Source: an uncultured Methanobacteriaceae archaeon (lineage in GTDB: Archaea; Methanobacteriota; Methanobacteria; Methanobacteriales; Methanobacteriaceae). From it: a stretch of DNA of 49,453 bases. This document shows positions 38,185 to 46,988 of this stretch, piece after piece; position 1 is the first letter of the stretch, and every line of letters starts with the position of its first letter. The position numbers were made by a program, and so were the translations under genes. Under the pieces are notes generated by a model. It was not told the origin of the DNA. It worked only from the letters and a program-made list of their open reading frames with translations, and did no database searches. The stretch covers positions 1-49,453 of the forward strand of contig CACZOU010000073.1 in NCBI GenBank assembly GCA_902782945.1, read 5' to 3'.

Positions 38185-39687
38185 ATGACAAAAATAGGTA
38201 TAGTTGAAGTAAAAGGAATATTAACATTATATGAAAATTTTGGACATCTACCTACTAACATAGTAAAAGCAGATGGAACTATAGAAAATGGAAAAAAGGC
38301 ACATGAAGAGGTAGATGGTCTTATAATTCCTGGAGGTACACTTCTAGAATCCGAGACAATGACACCTGAATTAGCAGAGGAAATCAATCTAATAAATGAT
38401 AATGATGGATTTATTCTAGGAATGTGTGCAGGTTTCCAAATACTTGCAAAACATACAGATGTAGGAAGAAATTCACCAGTTCCAATAATAAGGGATGGAT
38501 TAGGATTACTCGATGTTACATTTGGTCCATTAATCAATACTAACAGAGTAAATGCAGATATTGTAGATGATACAACAATTTTTACTAAAGGCCTAAAAGG
38601 AGAACAAGTAAAAGGTTTCCACTGTCATACATATGGAAATATTGAATCTAATGATAAAAACGTATTATATTCAAATATTGAAAGATCAAACTACAAATAT
38701 AAACCACAGAGAATTCTCTCAGGAGTTGCTAATAAGAAAGGAAATATATTAGGAACAACAGTTCATGATTTACTAGATAACAATCCGGCAGTAGTTAATA
38801 ATATACTAGAATATATTGATGCAGTAGATGAATATGAAAATATTAAAAGAAGAAATAAAGAATTATCAGATAAAGTATTCAAAGAAATAGCTATTGAAAC
38901 AAATAATATAGCACCACCACGTAAACAACATCCTGATAATCCACCAATGATCATGTTAATGGGTACAGGTTCCGAATCTGGTAAAACATTCCTAGCAAGT
39001 GGTATAGTTGGAGCACTAAGAGAAAAAGGAATTCATACCTATGTTATAAAAGTCGGACCAGATATACGTGATTTATCCCCATCATTATATGTCAATAAGG
39101 AAAAATTACATGATTATGCATCAATTCAAATAAGTAATATTGGATGGACACCTCTTGAACAAGTAATAGAGGATGTTAAAGGAAAAGGTTATGATTTAGT
39201 ATTGGTTGAAGGTGTTATGAGTGCAGCTACAGGATTATTAAATAAAAAAACACCATTTTCAACAGCAGAAGTAGCATATGCTGGTAACATACCTGTTATA
39301 ATGGTATCTAGTGTAAATAAGGGTGGTATTGAAACAGCAGCTATTGATATTGAAGCACATATTGAACTACTTAATAAAATGAATATAGAAACTAAAGGTA
39401 TTATTCTTAATCAGACTTACGACCCAAGTATAGTAGAAGAGGTAACAGAATTTCTCTCTAATAAAACTGGATTAGATAAAGATAACATATGGAGTATCAG
39501 TAAAGCTAAAGTTGAAAATAAGGGAAGAGTTCCTGAGGATTACCTTCAATTAGAAAACTTCACAGAGGCAGCTATGAACGTAGTTAAAAAAGATCTTGAT
39601 GTTATGAAGTTTGTAGAATTAGCACAGCAACCTGAATTTAGAGGTTACTTATCCTATGAGGAAATCTGTGATTTATATAAAAAATAG
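38185..39687 (+). CDS. CobQ/CbiA-like amidotransferase with reversed domain order
   Basis: 500 residues. The N-terminal ~215 residues are a class I CobQ-type glutamine amidotransferase: nucleophile Cys81 (GFILGMCAGFQIL) and His194 (LGTTVHDLLDNNP). The C-terminal ~245 residues are a dethiobiotin-synthetase-like ATPase with P-loop GTGSESGKT (260-268), KVGPDIRD and EGVMSAATG. In CobQ/CbiP and CbiA the order is the reverse (ATPase first), so this is a permuted relative. It probably amidates a carboxylate with Gln and ATP, but the substrate is not known; a tetrapyrrole or cell-wall precursor are options. Start: ATG at 38170 is in frame, but GTGATG lies just before the ATG at 38185, which is chosen. 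Monocistronic. Confidence 0.8.
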   Translation: MTKIGIVEVKGILTLYENFGHLPTNIVKADGTIENGKKAHEEVDGLIIPGGTLLESETMTPELAEEINLINDNDGFILGMCAGFQILAKHTDVGRNSPVPIIRDGLGLLDVTFGPLINTNRVNADIVDDTTIFTKGLKGEQVKGFHCHTYGNIESNDKNVLYSNIERSNYKYKPQRILSGVANKKGNILGTTVHDLLDNNPAVVNNILEYIDAVDEYENIKRRNKELSDKVFKEIAIETNNIAPPRKQHPDNPPMIMLMGTGSESGKTFLASGIVGALREKGIHTYVIKVGPDIRDLSPSLYVNKEKLHDYASIQISNIGWTPLEQVIEDVKGKGYDLVLVEGVMSAATGLLNKKTPFSTAEVAYAGNIPVIMVSSVNKGGIETAAIDIEAHIELLNKMNIETKGIILNQTYDPSIVEEVTEFLSNKTGLDKDNIWSISKAKVENKGRVPEDYLQLENFTEAAMNVVKKDLDVMKFVELAQQPEFRGYLSYEEICDLYKK

Positions 39688-39728
39688 AATATTGATTTAA
39701 AAAAAGAATTGGAGTATAGAAAGGGAAT

Positions 39729-40406
39729 TTAATTATTCTTCTTAAATTCCTTGTATGCTTCTATTATTTCATCTCCACTTATGAAGACATGGTTATTTTC
39801 TTCAGCATATTTTCTTGTCTCAGATACGGGCATTGATTTTCCATTGTCTCCAATCATTTCACAGCATACACCAACTGGTTCAAGGCCAGCCATTTCTAGA
39901 AGAGCTACTGTTAGTTCTGTGTGTCCTTCTCTTGTTAGTACAGCATCTTTTTCTGCTCTTAGTAATGTTACATGTCCTGGTGCTCTGAAGTATTTACCAA
40001 ATTCTTTTTGTTTACCTGCTTTACATAGTAATGCTAATTCGCGTTCTGTTTTTGCTCTGTCATCGTCAGGTATTCCAGTGTAGGTTTCTCTGTGATTTAC
40101 TGTTATACTGAAAGCTGATTTTTCATCATAGGATATATCATTAGGGTATAATTCTTCTAAAACAGGGTATTTGTCATATGCTTCTTTTAGAATATCTACC
40201 ATGAATGGTATTCCTAGTTTATCACAGTTCTCACTAGATACAGGCATACATACTAGTCCACCAGCATGTTTACGAATTGTTGTCATTTTTGCTGTGGTCA
40301 TAAATTCTGCTGCTGCAATCATGTCTGTTTCACTTTCACGATCGTCGCTATCATAGATTAGTACTATTTCTCCATTTTTTATTGCTTTAATTGCTTCTTT
40401 TATCAT
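39729..40406 (-). CDS. ribB: 3,4-dihydroxy-2-butanone-4-phosphate synthase
   Basis: 225 residues, the monofunctional form. Key segments: YDSDDRESETDMIAAAEF (metal- and substrate-binding acidic loop), KHAGGLVCMPVS, and TREGHTELTVALLEMAGLEPVGVCCEM near the C-terminus. It converts ribulose 5-phosphate to formate and the four-carbon precursor of riboflavin. On the same strand upstream are an unknown gene (45 nt) and, further, ribK. No GTP cyclohydrolase II domain is fused, as is usual for archaea. Confidence 0.95.
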   Translation of the reverse strand: MIKEAIKAIKNGEIVLIYDSDDRESETDMIAAAEFMTTAKMTTIRKHAGGLVCMPVSSENCDKLGIPFMVDILKEAYDKYPVLEELYPNDISYDEKSAFSITVNHRETYTGIPDDDRAKTERELALLCKAGKQKEFGKYFRAPGHVTLLRAEKDAVLTREGHTELTVALLEMAGLEPVGVCCEMIGDNGKSMPVSETRKYAEENNHVFISGDEIIEAYKEFKKNN

Positions 40407-40451
40407 ATATTTTACCTTGATTATTTTTTTGGATTTTTGTTTAGGTATGAA

Positions 40452-40877
40452 TTATATTTCATCTTTTATATTTGCTATTTTCTTTTCAAGAGTTCCTTGT
40501 TTTATAATCATACTTAAAACATTTGATAAATGTAACATGTTGTCAACTACTACAAGATGTTTTGCTTGTAGCAATGAATATATTGTTTTTATGTCTGCTG
40601 ATGGTATATCAAATGTTTCTCCATCATAGCTTTCCCATGTTGTTGTATATTTATTGTCTTGGTTTTGATTTTTGTATAATTTCACTTCTTTAGGATAAGC
40701 TTTTATAATAGTTTTATCTGATTGTTCTATTGGTTCGGTTATTTTCTCTTGTTTGATTGTAGAGATTTGTATTATTTTCTCTGTTGGAATAATTTTAAGA
40801 TATTGGTTTTCACCAATTTTTCTTATCATAGATTTGTTTACTGTTCCACTTGATACTAGTTCATAGTTATTTTCCAA
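40452..40877 (-). CDS. Unknown protein between ribB and ribK
   Basis: 141 residues, no recognised family. No signal peptide or membrane helix. A beta-rich first half (SSGTVNKSMIRKIGENQYLKII, then many Ile/Lys/Gln/Thr residues) is followed by a helical second half (IPSADIKTIYSLLQAKHLVVVDNMLHLSNVLSMIIKQGTLEKKIANI). It ends 45 nt before ribB on the same strand and starts 173 nt after ribK ends, so it is more likely read with ribB. Good reading frame and SD (GGAGGGATA) support a real gene. No function can be assigned. Confidence 0.7.
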   Translation of the reverse strand: MENNYELVSSGTVNKSMIRKIGENQYLKIIPTEKIIQISTIKQEKITEPIEQSDKTIIKAYPKEVKLYKNQNQDNKYTTTWESYDGETFDIPSADIKTIYSLLQAKHLVVVDNMLHLSNVLSMIIKQGTLEKKIANIKDEI

Positions 40878-41050
40878 TTTGTATCCCTCCCGGAATACAC
40901 ATAATAATTCATAGTTTTCGTCTGTTAATCTGTTTTTGATATCCTCATTAGAGTATAAAAAAATATCATTATAATTAACATGTATTATTAATATTATTTT
41001 TCACATTCTTTTTTAATATTCTTTATTATTATATATTTTCCAGTTTTTCT

Positions 41051-41449
41051 TTATTCATTTATTTCTAGGATAACTGTCGTTCCATCTTTAAGATTCATTG
41101 TTTCTCTTAATTTTTCATTGGATATGAACTCTAGTGTGTTTGTAGTATACACAGTTTTCACTGGAAATAGTATTGCTCCTTCTTTGGTAATTGTTTTATT
41201 TTTGTCAGTTAATACAGCATAGAGGAAGTAGACATCTCCTAATGTTTCATCTCCATCTATTTTCTTTAATTTTTCTGATAATTTACCGTTAATATCTAAA
41301 GTAATATCATTTTTTAGTTTAATATTTAAAGTACCTTTATAGGGTATGAATCCTAGTTTATCCATGTATTGTTTATGATATACTTCTTTTTCTATGAATT
41401 CACCAGCTTCCTGTAATCCTGAGGTTACTATACCTTCTATTTCTTTCAT
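41051..41449 (-). CDS. ribK: CTP-dependent riboflavin kinase (archaeal)
   Basis: 132 residues of the archaeal RibK family (formerly DUF120): GIVTSGLQEAGEFI at the start, the substrate site KLGFIPYKGTLNIKL, a central strand region and the final LRETMNLKDGTTVILEI. It makes FMN from riboflavin with CTP instead of ATP. Some archaeal versions carry an N-terminal winged-helix regulator; this one does not. It is on the same strand as ribB and an unknown gene, which makes a small flavin group. Confidence 0.93.
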   Translation of the reverse strand: MKEIEGIVTSGLQEAGEFIEKEVYHKQYMDKLGFIPYKGTLNIKLKNDITLDINGKLSEKLKKIDGDETLGDVYFLYAVLTDKNKTITKEGAILFPVKTVYTTNTLEFISNEKLRETMNLKDGTTVILEINE

Positions 41450-41621
41450 TTCCCTTTTATACTCCCTTTCGAACTGATTTTTTATTATGAATTGTTAATT
41501 TATATAATTTTATTTATCTTGAATTATATACATAGTATTAATTTATATCAAATTATTTTAATTAAATTATCTTTATAGAAAAACATGTAAATTCATGTTT
41601 TCAATGGAGGAAAAAAACAAG

Positions 41622-42488
41622 ATGAATATTCGAATAGCATTGCCTTCTAAAGGTCGTATAAGTGGTCCTGCAGTAGAATTACTAGAAAAGGCAGGTATAG
41701 GATTAACCGATAATTCTAATAGAAAACTTTTTTCTAATACATTTGATCCTGAAATTAGTGTAATGTTCACTAGAGCTGCTGATATTCCAGAATATGTTGC
41801 TGATGGTGCAGCTGATATGGGTATCACTGGTTACGATTTAATTAGGGAGACTAATTCTGATGTTGAAATTTTAGAAGACTTGAAATTTGGTTCTACAAGA
41901 TTAGTAATAGCAGCTCCAGAAGATTCTGATTTTAAAACAGTTGATGATTTAAGTAATGTTAAAACTGTTGCTACAGAATTCCCATGGTTAACCCAGGATT
42001 ACTTTAAAAGTAAGGGTGTTACTCCAAAAATTCTATCACTATCTGGTGCTACAGAGGTTGCTCCTCTAATTGGTGTTGCTGATGTAATCAGTGATTTAAC
42101 AAGTACAGGGACAACACTTAAGATGAATCACCTACGTGAAATAGATACAATTCTTAACAGTTCTGTTAGACTTATCGCTAACAAGGATAGTGTGAAAGAA
42201 AAATATGATAAAATTGAAGCTATTAGAACTGGAATAATAGGAGTGCTACATGCAGACCATAAGAAATTAATAATGGTTAATGTAGCAAAATCTGACCTAG
42301 AAGCTGTTAGAGAAGCAATGCCGGGTATGGGTGGACCTACAGTATCAGAAATATTTGGTTCTGATGATACCGTTGCTGTTCACTCTGTAATCTCAGAGGA
42401 CGATGTTTTCGAAACAATAAATAAACTACGTAAAATTGGTGCTCGTGACTTACTAGTACTACCTATTGAAAGAATACTTGAACAGTAA
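41622..42488 (+). CDS. hisG: ATP phosphoribosyltransferase (long form)
   Basis: 288 residues, first enzyme of histidine synthesis. The catalytic periplasmic-binding-like part runs from IRIALPSKGRISGP to about residue 210, including DMGITGYDLI and the PRPP-binding DVISDLTSTGTTLKMN. The last ~75 residues are the ACT-like regulatory domain of long-form HisG, which binds histidine for feedback inhibition; no HisZ is needed. Start: ATGs at 41595 and 41604 are in frame but precede the SD GGAGG (41606-41610), so ATG at 41622 is used although the 11-nt spacing is long. The FAH-family gene follows after 16 nt. Confidence 0.95.
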   Translation: MNIRIALPSKGRISGPAVELLEKAGIGLTDNSNRKLFSNTFDPEISVMFTRAADIPEYVADGAADMGITGYDLIRETNSDVEILEDLKFGSTRLVIAAPEDSDFKTVDDLSNVKTVATEFPWLTQDYFKSKGVTPKILSLSGATEVAPLIGVADVISDLTSTGTTLKMNHLREIDTILNSSVRLIANKDSVKEKYDKIEAIRTGIIGVLHADHKKLIMVNVAKSDLEAVREAMPGMGGPTVSEIFGSDDTVAVHSVISEDDVFETINKLRKIGARDLLVLPIERILEQ

Positions 42489-42504
42489 CCATGTAGTGTT
42501 AAAA

Positions 42505-43266
42505 ATGAAGTATATTAGATATGAACTAGAAGATGAGAACTATGTAGGTATTTTAGATGATGATATTATTCATCGTCTAAATTATTCATCAATATTATCT
42601 GCAGTTGAATCTGAGGAAAATCTAGAGTATGCCTGTGTAGATGATAAGATAACTGATGTGAATATATTACCACCAACCAATCCCTCAAAAATAGTGTGTA
42701 TTGGATTGAATTATAAAGATCATGCTGAAGAATTCAACATGGAACTACCACAGGAACCATTATTATTTATAAAACCTTCAACAAGTATCATAGGATGCTA
42801 TGATAATATAATATATCCTGATAGTAGTAATAAACTAGATTTTGAAGGAGAACTAGGCATAGTAATATTAGATAAAATTGATAAAAACACGTTAGATATT
42901 CATATTGGTTATACAATAATAAATGATGTAACTGCAAGAGACTTACAGCAGAAGGATGGTCAATGGACTCGTTCAAAGAGTTTTGACACATTCTGTCCAT
43001 GTGGTCCAGTAGTATCAACTAATATTAATCCATCAAATCTACACATACAATCAAAAGTAAATGAACAAATTAAACAAGATTCGAATACAAAGAACATGAT
43101 TTTTTCTCCAATAGAATTAGTTAAGTACATATCTAATATCATGACATTGAATCCTGGAGATTTAATTGCTACAGGCACACCTCCCGGTGTAGATCATCTA
43201 CAGAAAAATGATGTTGTAACAATCACAATAGAAGAAATTGGAAGTTTAATAAATATTATAAAATAA
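42505..43266 (+). CDS. Fumarylacetoacetate hydrolase (FAH) family protein
   Basis: 253 residues. Typical motifs: GLNYKDHAEEF, FIKPSTSI, metal-binding DFEGELGIVI (E-x-E plus an Asp in NDVTARDLQQKDGQWTRSKSFD) and GDLIATGTPPGV. The family includes acylpyruvate hydrolases, oxaloacetate decarboxylases and the FAHD2-type oxaloacetate keto-enol tautomerase. The gene lies 16 nt after hisG and 19 nt before tfrA. Since the neighbour is a fumarate reductase subunit, a role on a C4 oxo-acid is attractive but inferred. Start: the ATG at 42505 gives the normal N-terminus; an upstream in-frame ATG lies inside hisG and a GTG is at 42496. Confidence 0.88.
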   Translation: MKYIRYELEDENYVGILDDDIIHRLNYSSILSAVESEENLEYACVDDKITDVNILPPTNPSKIVCIGLNYKDHAEEFNMELPQEPLLFIKPSTSIIGCYDNIIYPDSSNKLDFEGELGIVILDKIDKNTLDIHIGYTIINDVTARDLQQKDGQWTRSKSFDTFCPCGPVVSTNINPSNLHIQSKVNEQIKQDSNTKNMIFSPIELVKYISNIMTLNPGDLIATGTPPGVDHLQKNDVVTITIEEIGSLINIIK

Positions 43267-43285
43267 AATATTAGGGGTTTTATTC

Positions 43286-44953
43286 ATGGAAATTAAAGAA
43301 TATACATGTGATATACTTGTTATAGGCTCTGGTGGAGCTGGTTGTAAATGTGCAATAATAGCTAGACAAAATGATCAGGATGTAATAGTAGTATCTAAAG
43401 GATTAACCTTCAAATCTGGATGTACTATGTTAGCAGAAGGAGGATATAATGCCGTATTTGGTTATGTTGATGAAGAAGATTCACTACAATTACACATTCA
43501 GGATACACTAAAAGGTGGAGGATTCCTAAACGATTTAAACCTAATACATAAACTAGTAACAGAAGCTCCTGCAAGACTAGTGGAACTAGAAAAATATGGT
43601 TCACTTTTTGATAGACAAGAAGATGGCCGATTAAACCAACGAGCATTCGGAGGACAAACATACCGTAGAACCTGCTTCAAGGGTGATGAAACAGGTCATG
43701 AAATGATGGTTGGATTAAGACAGGAAGTTATACGAGAAGGAGTAAAAACTCACGGCGAAGTAATGATAACTAAATTACTATACGATGAAGCACATGAAAG
43801 AATCGTTGGAGCAATGGGAATCTCCCTAAAAGATAGTTCAATTGTAATATATCATTCAAAAGCTACTGTAATAGCTGCAGGTGGATGTGGATGGTTATAT
43901 CCTGTAACCTCAAATGCCGTGCAAAAAACTGGTGATGGAATAGTAATGGCATATGAGGCAGGTGCTGATGTGATGGATATGGAAATGGTACAATTCCATC
44001 CAACAGGAATGTTATCACCAAAATCAAGAAGAGGTGTGCTAATAACAGAAGCAGTACGTGGTGAAGGAGGATATCTTTTAAACAAGAATAATGAACGTTT
44101 TATGATTAACTATGATCCACGTCAGGAACTTGCAACAAGGGATATTGTAGCAAGAGCAATATACACGGAAATACAGGAAGGCCGTGGAACTGACAATGGT
44201 GGAGTATACTTATCAGTTACACATTTACCTGATGAACAAGTAAATACTAAACTAAGAACCATGGTAAGACAATTCAAAGATATTGGAGTAGACATAACTA
44301 AAGAGCCAATGGTAGTAGCACCAACAGCTCATCATTTCATGGGCGGAATCAGAATTAACACTGACTGTGAAACAAACATCAAAGGATTATATGCAGCTGG
44401 TGAATCAACTTCTGGTGTCCATGGAGCAAATAGATTAGGGGGTAATGCACTAGCAGATACACAGGTATTTGGTAATGCTGCAGGACTTAAATCATCTGAA
44501 CAAGCAAAACAGACAGAATTTGCAGACCCTGATGAAGATGAAATTAAAGAAGAAATTTCAAGAATAAACTCATTATATGGTGATGGAACATACAGGCCAA
44601 TGGATCTTAAAAAGGAGATACAGGATGTTATGTGGAAGTATGTTGCTATTGTCAGAGATGAGGAGGGTCTAAAAACAGCACAGACAAAACTTGATGAGAT
44701 TGACAAAAAAGCTAATGATATGAAAGTTTCAGAGATTCCTGAATTTAATGAGGATATTATTGTAGCACTTGAAATTAAAAGCATGATAAAACTTGCAAGG
44801 TTAATTATTCAATCAGCTCTTCTTAGAAAGGAGAGTAGAGGTGCTCATTTCCGTAGTGATTATCCTGAAACTAATGATGGGGAATATCTTAAAAGTTTCA
44901 TATTAAATAAAAATGGTGAAGTTAAAACTGTTAAACGTGGATTATTTGATTAA
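43286..44953 (+). CDS. tfrA: CoM/CoB-dependent fumarate reductase, flavoprotein subunit A
   Basis: 555 residues. FAD-binding start DILVIGSGGAGCKCAIIARQ, the flavin His-loop region SGCTMLAEGGYNA, catalytic-site FHPTGM, RGEGG and the ending segment HHFMGGIRINTDCETNIKGLYAAGESTSGVHGANRLGGN, all as in fumarate reductase/succinate dehydrogenase flavoproteins. In Methanobacteriales this protein with TfrB reduces fumarate with CoM-SH and CoB-SH, giving succinate for biosynthesis and the heterodisulfide. No TfrB gene is adjacent. A FAH-family gene precedes it by 19 nt. Its 3' side has a C4 patch (44968-44971) and T7 (44985-44991). Confidence 0.93.
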   Translation: MEIKEYTCDILVIGSGGAGCKCAIIARQNDQDVIVVSKGLTFKSGCTMLAEGGYNAVFGYVDEEDSLQLHIQDTLKGGGFLNDLNLIHKLVTEAPARLVELEKYGSLFDRQEDGRLNQRAFGGQTYRRTCFKGDETGHEMMVGLRQEVIREGVKTHGEVMITKLLYDEAHERIVGAMGISLKDSSIVIYHSKATVIAAGGCGWLYPVTSNAVQKTGDGIVMAYEAGADVMDMEMVQFHPTGMLSPKSRRGVLITEAVRGEGGYLLNKNNERFMINYDPRQELATRDIVARAIYTEIQEGRGTDNGGVYLSVTHLPDEQVNTKLRTMVRQFKDIGVDITKEPMVVAPTAHHFMGGIRINTDCETNIKGLYAAGESTSGVHGANRLGGNALADTQVFGNAAGLKSSEQAKQTEFADPDEDEIKEEISRINSLYGDGTYRPMDLKKEIQDVMWKYVAIVRDEEGLKTAQTKLDEIDKKANDMKVSEIPEFNEDIIVALEIKSMIKLARLIIQSALLRKESRGAHFRSDYPETNDGEYLKSFILNKNGEVKTVKRGLFD

Positions 44954-45170
44954 GTAATATAACTAAACCCCTCACATATTCCACTTTTTTTCATAATATT
45001 TTTTTTTAGAAATAGTTCTATTATTTTATAAGATAAAATTATATTTTGGTGGATATTTAATTTAATTCTATAAAAAAAGGAGTAGGATAAGTAATTGAAT
45101 AATCTAATTATTATTCTAATTATCTTATTTTCCCATCACATGATTTTTACTAAAAGTGTACTATTTATAA

Positions 45171-46538
45171 TTAATTATTTTCAAGAGCACTCATTGTTTT
45201 TATAACTTTATAATCTTCTTCTGGTTTTGCTTGTAGTTGTATTCCTACTGGTATATCATCTACTAATCCTGCTTTCATACTACCTGCAGGTATACCTGTA
45301 ATGTTTGCTAGTACAGTTAGTACATCATATGCATACATGTCCATTGGGTCTAATTGGTCACCAATTTTATGAGGTAATTTTGGTACAGTTGGGCCTGCAA
45401 TTATATCCACATTATCTAGTAGGTCATTGAAGTCATTACGTATGAGTGATCTTGCTTGTAATGCTTTTTTATAGTATTTACCACTGAATTCTTTTTGACT
45501 TATGTATGAACCAATCTGAATTCTACGGGATACTTCTGGTCCACATACTTCTTCAATTCTTTCTCCATATTTACGTCCGTCATATTTTCTAGTTGCTGAG
45601 AAGAATTCCACATAGTTTATTAAGTAATATGTTGGAAGTCCAAGTGTTATGTCTTCAAATGTTAATTCTTTGATTTCTGCTCCTAGATTTGATAATGTGT
45701 CTATTGATTGGTTTATTTTGTTATTTATTTTATCATCGGTAACATCCATGAATTCTTTTACAACACCCACTGTCATGTCGTCTAGGGATGTGTTACTTGC
45801 ATATGGTAGGAATTCAGGGGTTTCTTTTTTCATTGTTGTTGGGTCGTATGGGTCATATCCTGTTATAACATCTAATATTAATGCAATTCCAGTAACGTCT
45901 TTTGCTAGTGGTCCTATTTGGTCGAGACTCATTGCAAGGTCAAGTAATCCTTGTCTAGATACCAGTCCATATGTTGGTTTAAATCCGATTACTCCACAGT
46001 GTGATGCAGGGTTTCTTATTGAACCACCAGTATCTGAACCTAATGCTATATCACACATTCCAGATGCTATTGCTGCTGCTGATCCTCCACTGGAACCTCC
46101 CGGTATATGTCCTGGTGCTGATGGGTTATCTGTAGGTCCATACATTGATGTTTCTGTAGAACTTCCTGCTGCAAATTCGTCCATGTTTGTTAATCCAATG
46201 ATTACTCCATCTTCTTCTTGTATCTTATTAATTACTGTTGCATTGTAACTTCCAATATAATCTTTTAGTGTTGGTGATGCTGCGGAAATTATATAATCTT
46301 CTACGTTTATATTACTTTTAATACCAATTACTAGTCCTGCTAATTTTCCTGTTTCTTCACCATTTTTTATTCTTTTATCAATATCTTCTGCAACTTTCTG
46401 TGCTCGTGGTAAGTCTGTTTCTACAAATGCATTGATATCATCATTTTTTTCTTCGATAACATTATACATCTGTTCTAGGTTCTCTGTTGCTGTTAGTTCT
46501 TGATTTTTTATTGAGTTGACTTTATCTATTATTTTCAT
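45171..46538 (-). CDS. gatA: Asp/Glu-tRNA amidotransferase subunit A
   Basis: 455 residues, amidase signature family. The Ser-Ser-Lys triad is seen as Lys74 (IGIKSNIN), cis-Ser149 (PGGSSGGSAA) and Ser173 (SDTGGSIRNPAS), with the family spacing of 75 and 24 residues. GatA releases ammonia from Gln for conversion of Asp-tRNA(Asn) or Glu-tRNA(Gln) with GatB and GatC. No gatB or gatC lies in this window, so the operon is split, as is usual in archaea. The start ATG has AAAGGTGAACAC before it. The 217-nt gap between it and tfrA holds a GGAGTAGGA purine patch (C-rich on the minus strand) near 45076. Confidence 0.95.
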   Translation of the reverse strand: MKIIDKVNSIKNQELTATENLEQMYNVIEEKNDDINAFVETDLPRAQKVAEDIDKRIKNGEETGKLAGLVIGIKSNINVEDYIISAASPTLKDYIGSYNATVINKIQEEDGVIIGLTNMDEFAAGSSTETSMYGPTDNPSAPGHIPGGSSGGSAAAIASGMCDIALGSDTGGSIRNPASHCGVIGFKPTYGLVSRQGLLDLAMSLDQIGPLAKDVTGIALILDVITGYDPYDPTTMKKETPEFLPYASNTSLDDMTVGVVKEFMDVTDDKINNKINQSIDTLSNLGAEIKELTFEDITLGLPTYYLINYVEFFSATRKYDGRKYGERIEEVCGPEVSRRIQIGSYISQKEFSGKYYKKALQARSLIRNDFNDLLDNVDIIAGPTVPKLPHKIGDQLDPMDMYAYDVLTVLANITGIPAGSMKAGLVDDIPVGIQLQAKPEEDYKVIKTMSALENN

Positions 46539-46744
46539 GTGTTCACCTTTAGTAAATTAATGAAATGTTCTATCTTTATATGTTTAATATATCTAGTTGA
46601 CTAAATTAATATAATTTAATATATTAATTTCATTTCTTTGTGTATATTTTTATTGAATAATTATATTCTTGTTAAATTATATGATAATGTTAATTGTACT
46701 GTACTGTATTATTGAGCTTTATTTTTTTAAAATAATTGGGTCAA

Positions 46745-46988
46745 GTTTATAAAGACTAAAAGTTATATATTATACTAATAACAAGATTGTGCTTGTGAAA
46801 AAATAATATGCAATTAATGTAAATAGTCTTATACTCACATATAAACTATTTTTAACATTGATCTTTTTTAATGTATAACTAGTGCAAACTTGTTAATTAA
46901 TTGAAACATTTAACAATAATAATGTTTAACATTAAAAAATAACTGAGTTTTAAACTCATATAATATATATATTATAAAAGGTGAACAC
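46745..46988 (+). promoter_or_regulatory. Upstream region of mtaA with TATA boxes and a 15-nt palindrome
   Basis: TTTATAAA (46745-46752) inside AAGTTTATAAAG, the same 12-mer as at the MFS promoter, or TTATATATTA just after it, are candidate TATA boxes. This would give a leader of about 190-210 nt. TGAGTTT-T-AAACTCA (46944-46958) is a perfect palindrome 30 nt before the ATG. AAAGGTGAACAC is the SD. The rest of the 450-nt gap back to gatA shows no gene. Confidence 0.5.

Noticed and set aside
45649-46248. 199-codon plus-strand frame opposite gatA
   Set aside because: gatA is intact with its full catalytic triad; the frame is a shadow.
46959-46976. TATAATATATATATTA as the mtaA promoter
   Set aside because: It lies only 13-30 nt before the ATG, so transcription would begin at or after the start codon and the strong SD would not be used.
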